This document shows, piece by piece, positions 40,856 to 48,468 of a stretch of 64,000 nt of DNA. The DNA lies in NCBI RefSeq assembly GCF_001888805.2, contig NZ_CP019113.1:682001-746000 (forward strand), in the 5' to 3' direction. The notes beneath the pieces are model-generated. The model was not told the origin of the DNA. It saw only the letters and a list, made by a program, of their open reading frames with translations, and did no database searches. How positions within the stretch are numbered: position 1 is the first letter of the stretch; every line of letters starts with the position of its first letter. Position numbers and translations under genes: made by a program. Source of the stretch: Enterobacter sp. SA187 (GTDB lineage: Bacteria > Pseudomonadota > Gammaproteobacteria > Enterobacterales > Enterobacteriaceae).

Positions 40856-41408
40856 AGCACAGACCGGCTTCACGCTGCTGGAAGTGCTGCTGGCGATTGC
40901 GCTCTTTGCGGTGCTCAGCCTGCTCACCGGCCAGTTACTGAGGGCAACGGTAAACAGCAATGAGGTGACGAAACAGCATCAGCAACGTTTTGCGACCCTG
41001 GTTCGCGCGGTCAATCTGCTGGATAAAGATGTCTGGCAGATCGTGCCGCTGATGCCGCCGGAGGGCGAAAAAAGCCGTCTGATGCTCACCACCGCCAGCA
41101 ACAATGACATGCCGGACATCTGCTGCGCGCCGGATCTGCAGCGCGTAGAGTGGTCGCTTAAAAATCACTCCCTTTACCGCGCCATCTGGCGCTATCCGGA
41201 GGATGAGCAGCCGTCCATCACGCAGCCCATGTTGACGGACGTGAACGCCTTTACCCTGCGTTATTACCTTAAGGATGCCGTGGTGACCACGCTTCCGCCC
41301 GGGGAATACCCGAGGGCGATTGAAGCCGAAATCAATATCAACGGGTCAGGCACGATCACGCGCCTGCTTCTGCTGCCGGAAAACCGCCGCAACGGAGGCA
41401 CGCCATGA
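40839..41408 (+). CDS. gspJ: T2SS minor pseudopilin GspJ
   Basis: A 189-aa minor pseudopilin with leader MPRHAKAQTG and mature start FTLLEVLLAIALFAVLSLLT. I chose the ATG at 40839, preceded by AAAGGAG, since it gives the standard short prepilin leader; the in-frame ATG at 40779 would add 20 residues inside gspI. It overlaps gspK by 4 bp. Confidence 0.93.
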   Translation: MPRHAKAQTGFTLLEVLLAIALFAVLSLLTGQLLRATVNSNEVTKQHQQRFATLVRAVNLLDKDVWQIVPLMPPEGEKSRLMLTTASNNDMPDICCAPDLQRVEWSLKNHSLYRAIWRYPEDEQPSITQPMLTDVNAFTLRYYLKDAVVTTLPPGEYPRAIEAEININGSGTITRLLLLPENRRNGGTP

Positions 41409-42391
41409 GATCGCAAAAAGGCGTGGCGCTGCTGGTGGTGTTGATGATCCTGGCAATCATGGCCGCGCTGGCCAGTGAAATGACGCTGCGCTATCAGATC
41501 AATATCAAGCGCACCGGTTATACGCGGCAACAGTTGCAGCAGAACTGGCTGCTAGGACTGGCTGAGCATCAGGCGATGCTGACGCTTGCGCAGGATCTGC
41601 GCGATAACGCCAAACTGCTGACGCGCGATCAGCTGTGGGCGCAGCCACAGCGGCTGTCGCTTGCCAGCGGCGAGACCATCAACTGGCAACTGACTGACCG
41701 CCAGGCCTGCTTTAACATCAATGCGCTGGTGAATGCGCCCACTGACATCATGGCGGACGTGCCCGCCAGCGTACAGGTCTTTACCGCCCTGCTCGCCAAT
41801 CTTGGCGTGACCGGCGCACCAGCCGAAGCGCTTATCGACGCCATTGCTGATTATATCGACAGCGATGAAACGCCGCGCCGTGCCGGTGCGGAAAACGACT
41901 ATTACCGCACCAGTGGCGATCCCCATACCATCGGCGGACGCCGCCTGTATTCGGTAAGCGAACTCCGTCAGATCAAAGGTATGACGCCTGCGCTGTACCA
42001 GCAGCTCATCCCTTTTACGTGTGCGCTGCCGAACGATGAGCTGAAGATCAACATCAGCACTCTGACGCGTAAAGATGCGCCTCTGCTGGCGGCGATGCTG
42101 AATAACGCCGTGCAGGTCAGCGACATTCGCGCCCTGTTTGATAAACAGAAGCGTCAGGGCTGGACGAGCATTGCCGCGCTGAAAGCATCCATCGAAAAAT
42201 CCTTTCCGGGACGCAAGGAAGAACTGGAGGCGTTTAAAAATATCGCTGCCACCACCAGCCAGTATTTCCGGCTGGAAACCATCGTGGATCAGGGGGAGAG
42301 CCGCAGCGGCACGATCAGCGATCTGGAATTTGATACGAAAAAGTCGCAACTCTTTATCACCGCCCGCCGACGCGCGGCGGTCGGGCATTAA
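41405..42391 (+). CDS. gspK: T2SS minor pseudopilin GspK
   Basis: The large 328-aa minor pseudopilin that caps the tip. Leader MRSQKG is followed by VALLVVLMILAIMAALASEM. Position 5 of the mature chain is Val instead of the usual Glu, as expected for GspK, the first subunit of the complex. The body has two helical domains, with the region PRRAGAENDYYRTSGDP matching the calcium-binding part of the family. Confidence 0.95.
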   Translation: MRSQKGVALLVVLMILAIMAALASEMTLRYQINIKRTGYTRQQLQQNWLLGLAEHQAMLTLAQDLRDNAKLLTRDQLWAQPQRLSLASGETINWQLTDRQACFNINALVNAPTDIMADVPASVQVFTALLANLGVTGAPAEALIDAIADYIDSDETPRRAGAENDYYRTSGDPHTIGGRRLYSVSELRQIKGMTPALYQQLIPFTCALPNDELKINISTLTRKDAPLLAAMLNNAVQVSDIRALFDKQKRQGWTSIAALKASIEKSFPGRKEELEAFKNIAATTSQYFRLETIVDQGESRSGTISDLEFDTKKSQLFITARRRAAVGH

Positions 42392-42404
42392 AAGGATTTA
42401 CCTC

Positions 42405-43523
42405 GTGCAGAAAATTATCTTACGCCCTTTACCAGGAAAACTGGTGTGGTGCATTGCCGGTGAAACACCCGCGCCGACGCTTCACGAACTGGAGGACTAT
42501 CTTCAGCCGGGCGCGCTGGCGCATCTGCCGCCCGCCGATACCGTCTGCCTGTTGCTGTCGCCGGAATACCTCTGTTTTCGCCGCGCCGAACTTCCTGCTG
42601 CAAATTACAAAATTACGCCGCAAACCCTGAGCTGGCTGGTGGAAGACAGCGTAACCGGCAACGCCGACGATCTGCTGTGGACGGTACTCTGCCGGGAAGA
42701 GAATACGCTGCATCTGGCGGGGATCGCCCGGCGCGCCCTCGCGGAGATGCTGGCGGCGTTCTCGGTGGCGGGCGTGACGCTCACCCATATGGTGCCGGAT
42801 GGTTTCTGGCTGCCTCATGTGGCGAACGGCTGGAGTCTGAGTCAGGAGGCGTCGCGGTGGATGATCCGTTACGACGCCTGGAAAACGGGCGTGCTGGACG
42901 AGGCGCTGCTAGGTCATTTGCTCAGCTCCTGCCCGGAGATGCCTGTCGTGAGCGCCAGCCCATTTCCGGTGGAGCACACCGCGGTTGAATATATTCAGGA
43001 GCCCGGACACTGGTACGACGCTGACACCCTGCCTGCGGTTAACCTCATTCAGGGCGCGTTTCGCCCGGCCCGGCCTGTGAGACAGGCGCCACGCGCGCTG
43101 AAATATGGCGCAGCGGTAATGACAGGCCTGGCAATGGCGCTCTTTTTCGGTCTGAAAGGGCTGACGCTCTGGCAGTTGCATCAGCAAAAACAGGCGCTGG
43201 TATCCGAAGGACGGACGCTGTGGAGCCGCTATTTTCCCGGCGAGGATCGCAGTAATAACTTCAAATTTTTCTTCGCCTCCTCCGTTAAAAACCGTCATCC
43301 GGACGTGCTGACGTTGCTGACGCAGCTTCAGGAAAAGTTACAGCCCTGGCCGGGGCTGACGCTAAGCCATGTCAGTTACGATCTCGATACTCACCGTTTT
43401 GAGGCGATCCTCAACGCGAACGATGCCGGACAGCTCAGCGGATTTATGGCCCAGGCCGCCGGTGAATATACCGTTCTGCAACAACCGGACGGTGTGAAGA
43501 TCAGCTTAAAGGAGCGCAAATGA
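42405..43523 (+). CDS. gspL: T2SS inner-membrane protein GspL
   Basis: A 372-aa bitopic protein. The cytoplasmic actin-like domain (residues about 1-230) binds GspE; one TM segment (AAVMTGLAMALFFGLKGLTL, about 232-255) and a periplasmic ferredoxin-like domain follow. I chose GTG at 42405 (MQKIILRPLPGKLVW), with AAAGGA upstream and placed 13 bp after the gspK stop; the ATG at 42330 lies inside gspK. It overlaps gspM by 4 bp. Confidence 0.92.
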   Translation: MQKIILRPLPGKLVWCIAGETPAPTLHELEDYLQPGALAHLPPADTVCLLLSPEYLCFRRAELPAANYKITPQTLSWLVEDSVTGNADDLLWTVLCREENTLHLAGIARRALAEMLAAFSVAGVTLTHMVPDGFWLPHVANGWSLSQEASRWMIRYDAWKTGVLDEALLGHLLSSCPEMPVVSASPFPVEHTAVEYIQEPGHWYDADTLPAVNLIQGAFRPARPVRQAPRALKYGAAVMTGLAMALFFGLKGLTLWQLHQQKQALVSEGRTLWSRYFPGEDRSNNFKFFFASSVKNRHPDVLTLLTQLQEKLQPWPGLTLSHVSYDLDTHRFEAILNANDAGQLSGFMAQAAGEYTVLQQPDGVKISLKERK

Positions 43524-43987
43524 ATTCTTTCTGGCAATCAAGAAGCGCTGGCGAAAAACGCAGCCTGATGCTGCTCGCGCTGTTCAGCCTGCTGCTGGCG
43601 TTCTGGTACGGCGTACTACAGCCGCTGAACAAAGCCATCCTGCAACAACAGCAGGAATACGCCCGGCTGAAAAGCGAGATCCAGTGGGTGAGCGAGGCCG
43701 CACAGCGCAGCGGACTGGTGGGCAGCCAGCTGCTGACCGGTGACGTCCCGACGCTGATACAGCACAGCGCGGCGCAGGCGGGTCTGAACGTGGTGGTGAC
43801 GCCAGCCACGCCCGGTCGTTTTACCGTCGCGCTTTCCGCTGCCAGCAGCAGCGCATTTTTCAGCTGGCTGGATGAGATGCAAAACCGGGGTTTGCAGGTA
43901 TCTCGATTAGCGTTCAGCGCAGGCAGCGCGCCGGACAGCATCACCATTGCAACACTCGAATTCGCTCAGGCAGGCACGCATGATTAA
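43520..43987 (+). CDS. gspM: T2SS inner-membrane protein GspM
   Basis: A 155-aa small bitopic partner of GspL. It has a short cytoplasmic N-terminus, a TM segment (SLMLLALFSLLLAFWYGVL, about 14-32), then a coiled coil and a ferredoxin-like periplasmic domain. It overlaps gspL by 4 bp and gspO by 8 bp. No gspN follows. Confidence 0.93.
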   Translation: MNSFWQSRSAGEKRSLMLLALFSLLLAFWYGVLQPLNKAILQQQQEYARLKSEIQWVSEAAQRSGLVGSQLLTGDVPTLIQHSAAQAGLNVVVTPATPGRFTVALSAASSSAFFSWLDEMQNRGLQVSRLAFSAGSAPDSITIATLEFAQAGTHD

Positions 43988-44759
43988 CGAAACGTACGTC
44001 GCAATGCTGGCGCTGGTAGGGTTACTTACCGGCAGCGTTATGAATGTGGTGGTTTACCGTCTGCCGCTGATGATGGAGAACGACTGCCCGGCAAACTGGC
44101 ATATCGCCTGGCCGCCCTCGCACTGCCCGCATTGTCAGCACCGCATAAGGTACGTGGATAACATTCCGCTGCTCGGCTGGCTGTTGCTGCATGGCCGCTG
44201 CCGGGACTGCCGGCAGCCCATCTCCGCTCGCTATCCTCTGACCGAACTGACCTGCGGCGTCGCTTTCGCGCTGATTGCCGCGCTGTTCCCGGACCATGCC
44301 GATGCCTTTGCCGTGATGCTGCTGTTCTGGTTTGTACTGGCGCTGGCGCAAATCGATGCCCGCACGTACTTGCTGCCGGACCGGCTGACGCAGCCGTTGA
44401 TCTGGCTCGGTATGCTTTATCATGCGCTGTATCAGCAGAACACCTTAACGGATGGGCTGTTCGGCGCGGTGGCAGGCTACCTTTCGCTGTGGCTGGTGTG
44501 GTGGATATACCGGCTGATAACCGGTAAAGAAGGGCTGGGACTTGGGGATGCGAAATTGCTGGGGGCGCTGGGAGCCTGGAGTGGCTGGCAGGCGTTACCG
44601 ACGGTGCTGCTGGGCGCGTCACTGATGGGGATTGTCTGCTGGATGGCGCTGCGCCTGACGCGGGGTACGCAGGTTCCACAAATCGCCTTCGGTCCCTGGC
44701 TGGGGCTGGCGGGATGGGTTATTTTCAGCGCACAGTTGTTGGGGTGGGAAATATACTGA
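43980..44759 (+). CDS. gspO: T2SS prepilin peptidase GspO
   Basis: A 259-aa polytopic aspartic protease that cleaves and N-methylates the leader of GspG-K. The cytoplasmic zinc loop has CPHC and CRDC (two CXXC pairs). The catalytic aspartates are in LAQIDARTYLLPD and the GXGD motif GLGLGDAKLLGA. I chose the ATG at 43980 (MINETYVAM), in the usual position overlapping the gspM stop, over the internal ATG at 43947. It is the last gene of the gsp operon. Confidence 0.94.
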   Translation: MINETYVAMLALVGLLTGSVMNVVVYRLPLMMENDCPANWHIAWPPSHCPHCQHRIRYVDNIPLLGWLLLHGRCRDCRQPISARYPLTELTCGVAFALIAALFPDHADAFAVMLLFWFVLALAQIDARTYLLPDRLTQPLIWLGMLYHALYQQNTLTDGLFGAVAGYLSLWLVWWIYRLITGKEGLGLGDAKLLGALGAWSGWQALPTVLLGASLMGIVCWMALRLTRGTQVPQIAFGPWLGLAGWVIFSAQLLGWEIY

Positions 44760-44761
44760 AG

Positions 44762-44787
44762 CAGAGCGGCGAACTGTCGCCGCTCTG
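44762..44787 (+). terminator. Hairpin between convergent gspO and bfr
   Basis: A perfect 10-bp inverted repeat CAGAGCGGCG (44762-44771) and its complement (44778-44787) with a 6-base loop, directly after the gspO stop and 10 bp from the bfr stop. It has no strong U-tract on either side. It probably serves both convergent transcripts. Confidence 0.6.
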
Positions 44788-44797
44788 TGGATAATGC

Positions 44798-45271
44798 TTA
44801 CTCTTCGCGGATCTGGGCCTGCAGGTAATTCTGAATGCCCATTTTCTGGATGAGATCCAGTTCCGTTTCCAGCCAGTCGATATGCCCTTCTTCATCGGCC
44901 AGAATTTCAATCATCATGTCACGGCTGACATAGTCATGAACGCTGTCCGCCCAGGCAATGGCTTCGCGCAGATCCTTCGCCCCATCTAATTCAAGCGCAA
45001 GATCGGAACGCAGCATCTCTTCAACATCTTCACCAATGTTGAGTTTGCCCAGGTCCTGGAGATTGGGGATCCCTTCAAGGAACAAAATACGCTCAATATA
45101 TTTATCGGCGTGTTTCATTTCATCAATGGATTCATGGTATTCGACGTCATTAAGACGTTTGAGGCCCCAGTTTTTAAACATGCGTGCATGTAAGAAATAC
45201 TGGTTGATTGCGACAAGCTCGTTTCCCAATAATTTATTGAGATAATTTATTATCTTAACATCACCTTTCAT
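44798..45271 (-). CDS. bfr: Bacterioferritin
   Basis: A 24-mer iron-storage protein with inter-subunit haem. The 157-aa protein has the diiron residues of the family (Glu18 in LLGNELVAINQYF, the YHESIDEMKHAD motif with Glu51 and His54, and later Glu94, Glu127 and His130-type residues in DEEGHIDWLE) and the haem-ligand Met52. It is followed by gspO on the other strand. Its usual partner bfd is not adjacent: a chitinase gene lies between them. Confidence 0.97.
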   Translation of the reverse strand: MKGDVKIINYLNKLLGNELVAINQYFLHARMFKNWGLKRLNDVEYHESIDEMKHADKYIERILFLEGIPNLQDLGKLNIGEDVEEMLRSDLALELDGAKDLREAIAWADSVHDYVSRDMMIEILADEEGHIDWLETELDLIQKMGIQNYLQAQIREE

Positions 45272-45342
45272 TTTATCGTTCCTCCGCTTCCACTACCTAC
45301 AAGCGTAGTAGAACGTCGAAAAATTGCGCTATGCAAACGGCT

Positions 45343-45364
45343 GAGCCTGCGGTTAAGCAGGCTC
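45343..45364 (-). terminator. Possible terminator between the first chitinase gene and bfr
   Basis: An 8-bp inverted repeat GAGCCTGC (45343-45350) and GCAGGCTC (45357-45364) lies 21 bp beyond the stop of the upstream chitinase gene. There is no clear U-tract, so readthrough into bfr is possible. Confidence 0.4.
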
Positions 45365-45385
45365 TGGTTGTTAAGACTTATACTC

Positions 45386-47671
45386 TTATTTTTGCAGCAT
45401 CTGAGGTGTGACCGTCATGCTTGTCAGCACCTTCAGGCGGGCAGAATCGGGTTGAGAGCCATCTGCAAGCGCAAAGACATATTCATCGCCCGCTTTTGGA
45501 TTCTCACTGGTAGCGCTTAAGTATCGATTATTGCGCAAGTCCCCTAGCATGGCCGCCGAGGTCCCCGTATTGACTTGATCCATTTTGTAAAACGATCCTA
45601 CGAAAGTCGATCCCGTCACCTTACCAGTTTGATCTTTATGATCGATATACATGTTGAGATATTGCCGACTATGGACGAGGCTTATGTCAGCGATCACACT
45701 ATATTCCAGTTTGCCGTTGATATTTTTAATGTAGGTATCAACGATATCGCTGCTCTCCGCTGTATTCAGTTGTTCCTGAGTCACCTCCAGAGAGGCGTAA
45801 ACATTGCTCGGGTCATTATCATCAACGAGTTTTGCCACTACTCCTGGCTCAGTGAATACCCCTGTATTCAGGCAGAAAACAACCGTATCGCTATCGGGTT
45901 TATTCTCACTCTCACAGTAATTCTTACTCCCTTTCACGTTAATGATAGCGACATAGTTACTGTGATCGGTCGGGGTCGGCATCGTGAATCGCAGTTTTTT
46001 ATTTTCATAAAAATCGCGGCTCATTGTCCATTTGAACCCTGCATCTGCACTGTTTGGAATAACCCGGCCCAACTGAAAATGAGTAATGTTCGGAGCGACG
46101 TCCTCCTTAATGACATCGGCGACAATGTTGCCCAGCTCGTGCGTTTCAGTATCGCCGCTCAGATCCCAGACGATAGCGCCACCAAATTGCTGCTGCTTAA
46201 TGTAATTAACTTTCTCGCGCACCGACTGAGGATCGTCATAGGTAAAAAACTCTTTGGTTTTGCTGCTATACAGATAAGGCACCATCGCTTCCGGATCCCA
46301 GTAACGCGTATAATCGCCGCTGGCTAACATCTCTTTCAGGCGATACCAGGGGTTAGTACCCGTAAACTGACCATCATCATCCCACGCGCCATGAACAGTC
46401 GCGGTACCCGGTGCAAACAGACCCGGCAGGCCTTTCACTATTTCGGTCGGCTCCACGTTGCCCCAGCCGCGTCCATACCAGGGGATACCCATCATCAGTT
46501 TATTCTTTGGCACTTGCCAGGTAGTGGCATATTCCGTCATTGCAGACGCGGTATTGAATTTCTGATCTTCATCTTTGCTGTTGGCATGAAGCGGCGCGTT
46601 ATGACCGGTGATCGGATCGAATGAGCCGTGGAAGTCATAGGCCATAACGTTGACAGAATCGAGCAGCGCCGTGTTTTCCGCCAGATTGATATACTGCATC
46701 TTACTGTGGCTGGCGGTAACAGCTGCGGAAAGCTGATAATATTTATCATCTTTAATGCCCTGATCGTCGAGTTTGCTGCGCAACGACTTAATCAGTTTAG
46801 TAAACTGGCTTTTATCCGCTTCGGTATCCGGATATTCCCAGTCAACATCCACCCCGTCAAAGCCCCAGGTCAGCATATAATTGACAATGCTATTAGCCAG
46901 CTTCTCGACACCAGCATCCGTGGCGGTCGCGGTTTCAAATTCTCCTTCCAGCGAGTTATTCCAGCCCCCGACAGAAATAATATTGGTGACGCCTGCGGCT
47001 TCGGTACGCTTATCCAGATCTCTCATCAGACCGGGACCTTGCTCAGTATCATGGGTGATGACTTCACCATTTTTCACAATACCAAAGCCGTAATTCAGGT
47101 GGGTGATCTTACTGTAATCAATTTTGTCCGGCGTAAAATTACGGTGCGCGTCATAGACACCCCATTCCGGGAAATAGCCGTAAATTTTACGTTGTCCGGC
47201 AACTTTCGCTTTCTGTTCGTTTTGGAAATCAATCGCCGCCTGACCGGTATAAGGCGTAAAGTCGAATATACCCAGCGTTTGGATATTTATCTCAGTACCT
47301 CTCTCCCAGACGCTGTCAACACCCGGATATTCACCAGGATTTACCCACCACTTACTGGTCCAGTAGTGGTTGTCATAGCGAACAACTGTTCCGGTCGTCG
47401 GGTAAGACTGGCTCGGATCGTATATTGGCGTCTCAATGACCTTATCGTCTTTTACCGCGACGGTAACGGTCACATTGCCCGGAAAGTTATCTTGATTTTC
47501 ATTCTGGTAAGCAATCCAGGTGGCGCCGTTGTCTTTCGAAAGCATCTGACTGGCATCCAGGCCTGTGATGGTATTAGTCTGATCGTTAGCGATTAATGTT
47601 GCAGCCGATGCTGCAAATGGGAAACCCACTGTTGCAAGCAACAGTGCGCCCATAATTTTATTAAGGTGCAT
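45386..47671 (-). CDS. Secreted GH18 chitinase, copy 1 (between bfr and bfd)
   Basis: A 761-aa predicted exported chitinase. It has a signal peptide (MHLNKIMGALLLATVGFPFA ASA, cut after about residue 23), an N-terminal carbohydrate-binding-like part with a CBM5-type aromatic motif (HYWTSKWWVNPGE, 102-114), and a GH18 barrel with YGYFPEW at 164-170, SVGGWNNS at 233-240, catalytic FDGVDVDWEYP at 271-281 (acid Glu279) and MAYDFHG at 343-349. After about residue 522 the C-terminal 240 residues resemble no domain I recognise. I chose the start at 47671, with AAAGGAA upstream. It is collinear with the second chitinase up to that point. It is a likely T2SS substrate, chiA-like by position. Confidence 0.92.
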   Translation of the reverse strand: MHLNKIMGALLLATVGFPFAASAATLIANDQTNTITGLDASQMLSKDNGATWIAYQNENQDNFPGNVTVTVAVKDDKVIETPIYDPSQSYPTTGTVVRYDNHYWTSKWWVNPGEYPGVDSVWERGTEINIQTLGIFDFTPYTGQAAIDFQNEQKAKVAGQRKIYGYFPEWGVYDAHRNFTPDKIDYSKITHLNYGFGIVKNGEVITHDTEQGPGLMRDLDKRTEAAGVTNIISVGGWNNSLEGEFETATATDAGVEKLANSIVNYMLTWGFDGVDVDWEYPDTEADKSQFTKLIKSLRSKLDDQGIKDDKYYQLSAAVTASHSKMQYINLAENTALLDSVNVMAYDFHGSFDPITGHNAPLHANSKDEDQKFNTASAMTEYATTWQVPKNKLMMGIPWYGRGWGNVEPTEIVKGLPGLFAPGTATVHGAWDDDGQFTGTNPWYRLKEMLASGDYTRYWDPEAMVPYLYSSKTKEFFTYDDPQSVREKVNYIKQQQFGGAIVWDLSGDTETHELGNIVADVIKEDVAPNITHFQLGRVIPNSADAGFKWTMSRDFYENKKLRFTMPTPTDHSNYVAIINVKGSKNYCESENKPDSDTVVFCLNTGVFTEPGVVAKLVDDNDPSNVYASLEVTQEQLNTAESSDIVDTYIKNINGKLEYSVIADISLVHSRQYLNMYIDHKDQTGKVTGSTFVGSFYKMDQVNTGTSAAMLGDLRNNRYLSATSENPKAGDEYVFALADGSQPDSARLKVLTSMTVTPQMLQK

Positions 47672-48133
47672 AATAAGTTCCTTTAATATTGTTGTCCGTT
47701 CTGTCGATTCATTGAAAACAGTGATAGTGATATACAGAGTCAGACGCAATGAAGTAGTGCCAGCAGTTACACTTTTCACTATCAGCAACGTTATAGCACT
47801 CCCGAAGCAACGGGCCTACAAAATAGGCCTGCAATACCAGCAAATAGGAAATTAGCCCGGAATTTATTCTTAAAAACAATAAAAAGCATTATTCAGCAAG
47901 AAATGACATATAATTTATTTTTCGGATGAAATATTAACGAAATGGGAAATTATATAAATTAAGCAACAAAAAGAATTTTTAATTTACTAAATGTAATGTC
48001 CAAATAAGTTATTTCTTATTAGAACGGTAATACGATTGCAGGGGATAAGAGAAAGGCTAAACAGAGGGACATAGCACGACGCTGTCTGCAGACGGTAATT
48101 TGCAACAGGCAGCTTCGCAGTAGTGACAGGAAC
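47672..48133. other. A/T-rich intergenic region between chitinase copy 1 and bfd
   Basis: 462 bp without a credible gene. It should hold the promoter of the chitinase on the minus strand. It is strongly A/T-rich between about 47850 and 48040. A 9-bp inverted repeat TGATAGTGA (47722-47730) and TCACTATCA (47776-47784) lies 51-113 bp upstream of the chitinase start and could be an operator. An in-frame extension of the chitinase upstream to 47788 is judged non-coding. Confidence 0.6.
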
Positions 48134-48328
48134 TCAGGCGATTTCTTTAAACTCAGGTTGCTTCATCAGCTCATCTTCCATGATTTCACGCGCCGCACGT
48201 ACGCACTTCCCGCACTGATTGCCAACCGGTATGAACTTCCTCAATTGCTGAAATGACTGAGGACTAAACTGGCGTACCGCCTGACGGATCTTTTTATCGC
48301 TCACGCCATTACACAGACAAATGTACAT
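48134..48328 (-). CDS. bfd: Bacterioferritin-associated ferredoxin
   Basis: A 64-aa [2Fe-2S] protein that docks on Bfr and delivers electrons to reduce and release stored iron. The cluster cysteines are Cys4, Cys6, Cys39 and Cys42 (MYICLCNGV and GNQCGKCVRA). I chose the ATG at 48328, matching E. coli; an ATG two codons upstream is also in frame. It lies between the two chitinase genes, 2.9 kb upstream of bfr, with its own promoter and a Fur-like site. Confidence 0.96.
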   Translation of the reverse strand: MYICLCNGVSDKKIRQAVRQFSPQSFQQLRKFIPVGNQCGKCVRAAREIMEDELMKQPEFKEIA

Positions 48329-48355
48329 ATGCACTCCCGTTCAAAATCTACCCAG

Positions 48356-48384
48356 ATTGTAAATGAGAATGGTTATGATTTCAA
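48356..48384 (-). promoter_or_regulatory. bfd promoter with Fur-like operator
   Basis: On the minus strand, -35 TTGAAA (48379-48384) and -10 TACAAT (48356-48361) with a 17-bp spacer, 28 bp upstream of the bfd start. The spacer contains CATAACCATTCTC, matching 10 of 13 bases of the core Fur-box half-site pair GATAATCATTATC. This fits iron-repressed bfd expression as known in E. coli and Pseudomonas. Confidence 0.7.
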
Positions 48385-48427
48385 TGCCAGAAAAGAGGGT
48401 GGTATGGAACAGGGCACAACGTAAAAA

Positions 48428-48448
48428 AGCCGCCTGCAAGCAGGCGGC
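48428..48448 (-). terminator. Terminator of the second chitinase gene
   Basis: A 9-bp GC-rich stem GCCGCCTGC (48429-48437) with GCAGGCGGC (48440-48448), followed on the minus strand by six T. It lies 20 bp beyond the stop codon of the gene at 48469-50700. Confidence 0.85.
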
Positions 48449-48468
48449 ATAACATTTTATACAAGCTG

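Noticed and set aside
46628..47596. A 322-codon frame opposite chitinase copy 1, and a similar 313-codon frame at 49630-50571 opposite copy 2
   Set aside because: The two antisense frames resemble each other only because the sense genes are paralogues; neither has a start context or a known domain.
47672..47788. N-terminal extension of chitinase copy 1 by 39 residues
   Set aside because: The ATG at 47671 has a good ribosome site and starts a normal signal peptide; the extension would put about 40 residues before the signal sequence. The shorter upstream extension of copy 2 is rejected for the same reason.
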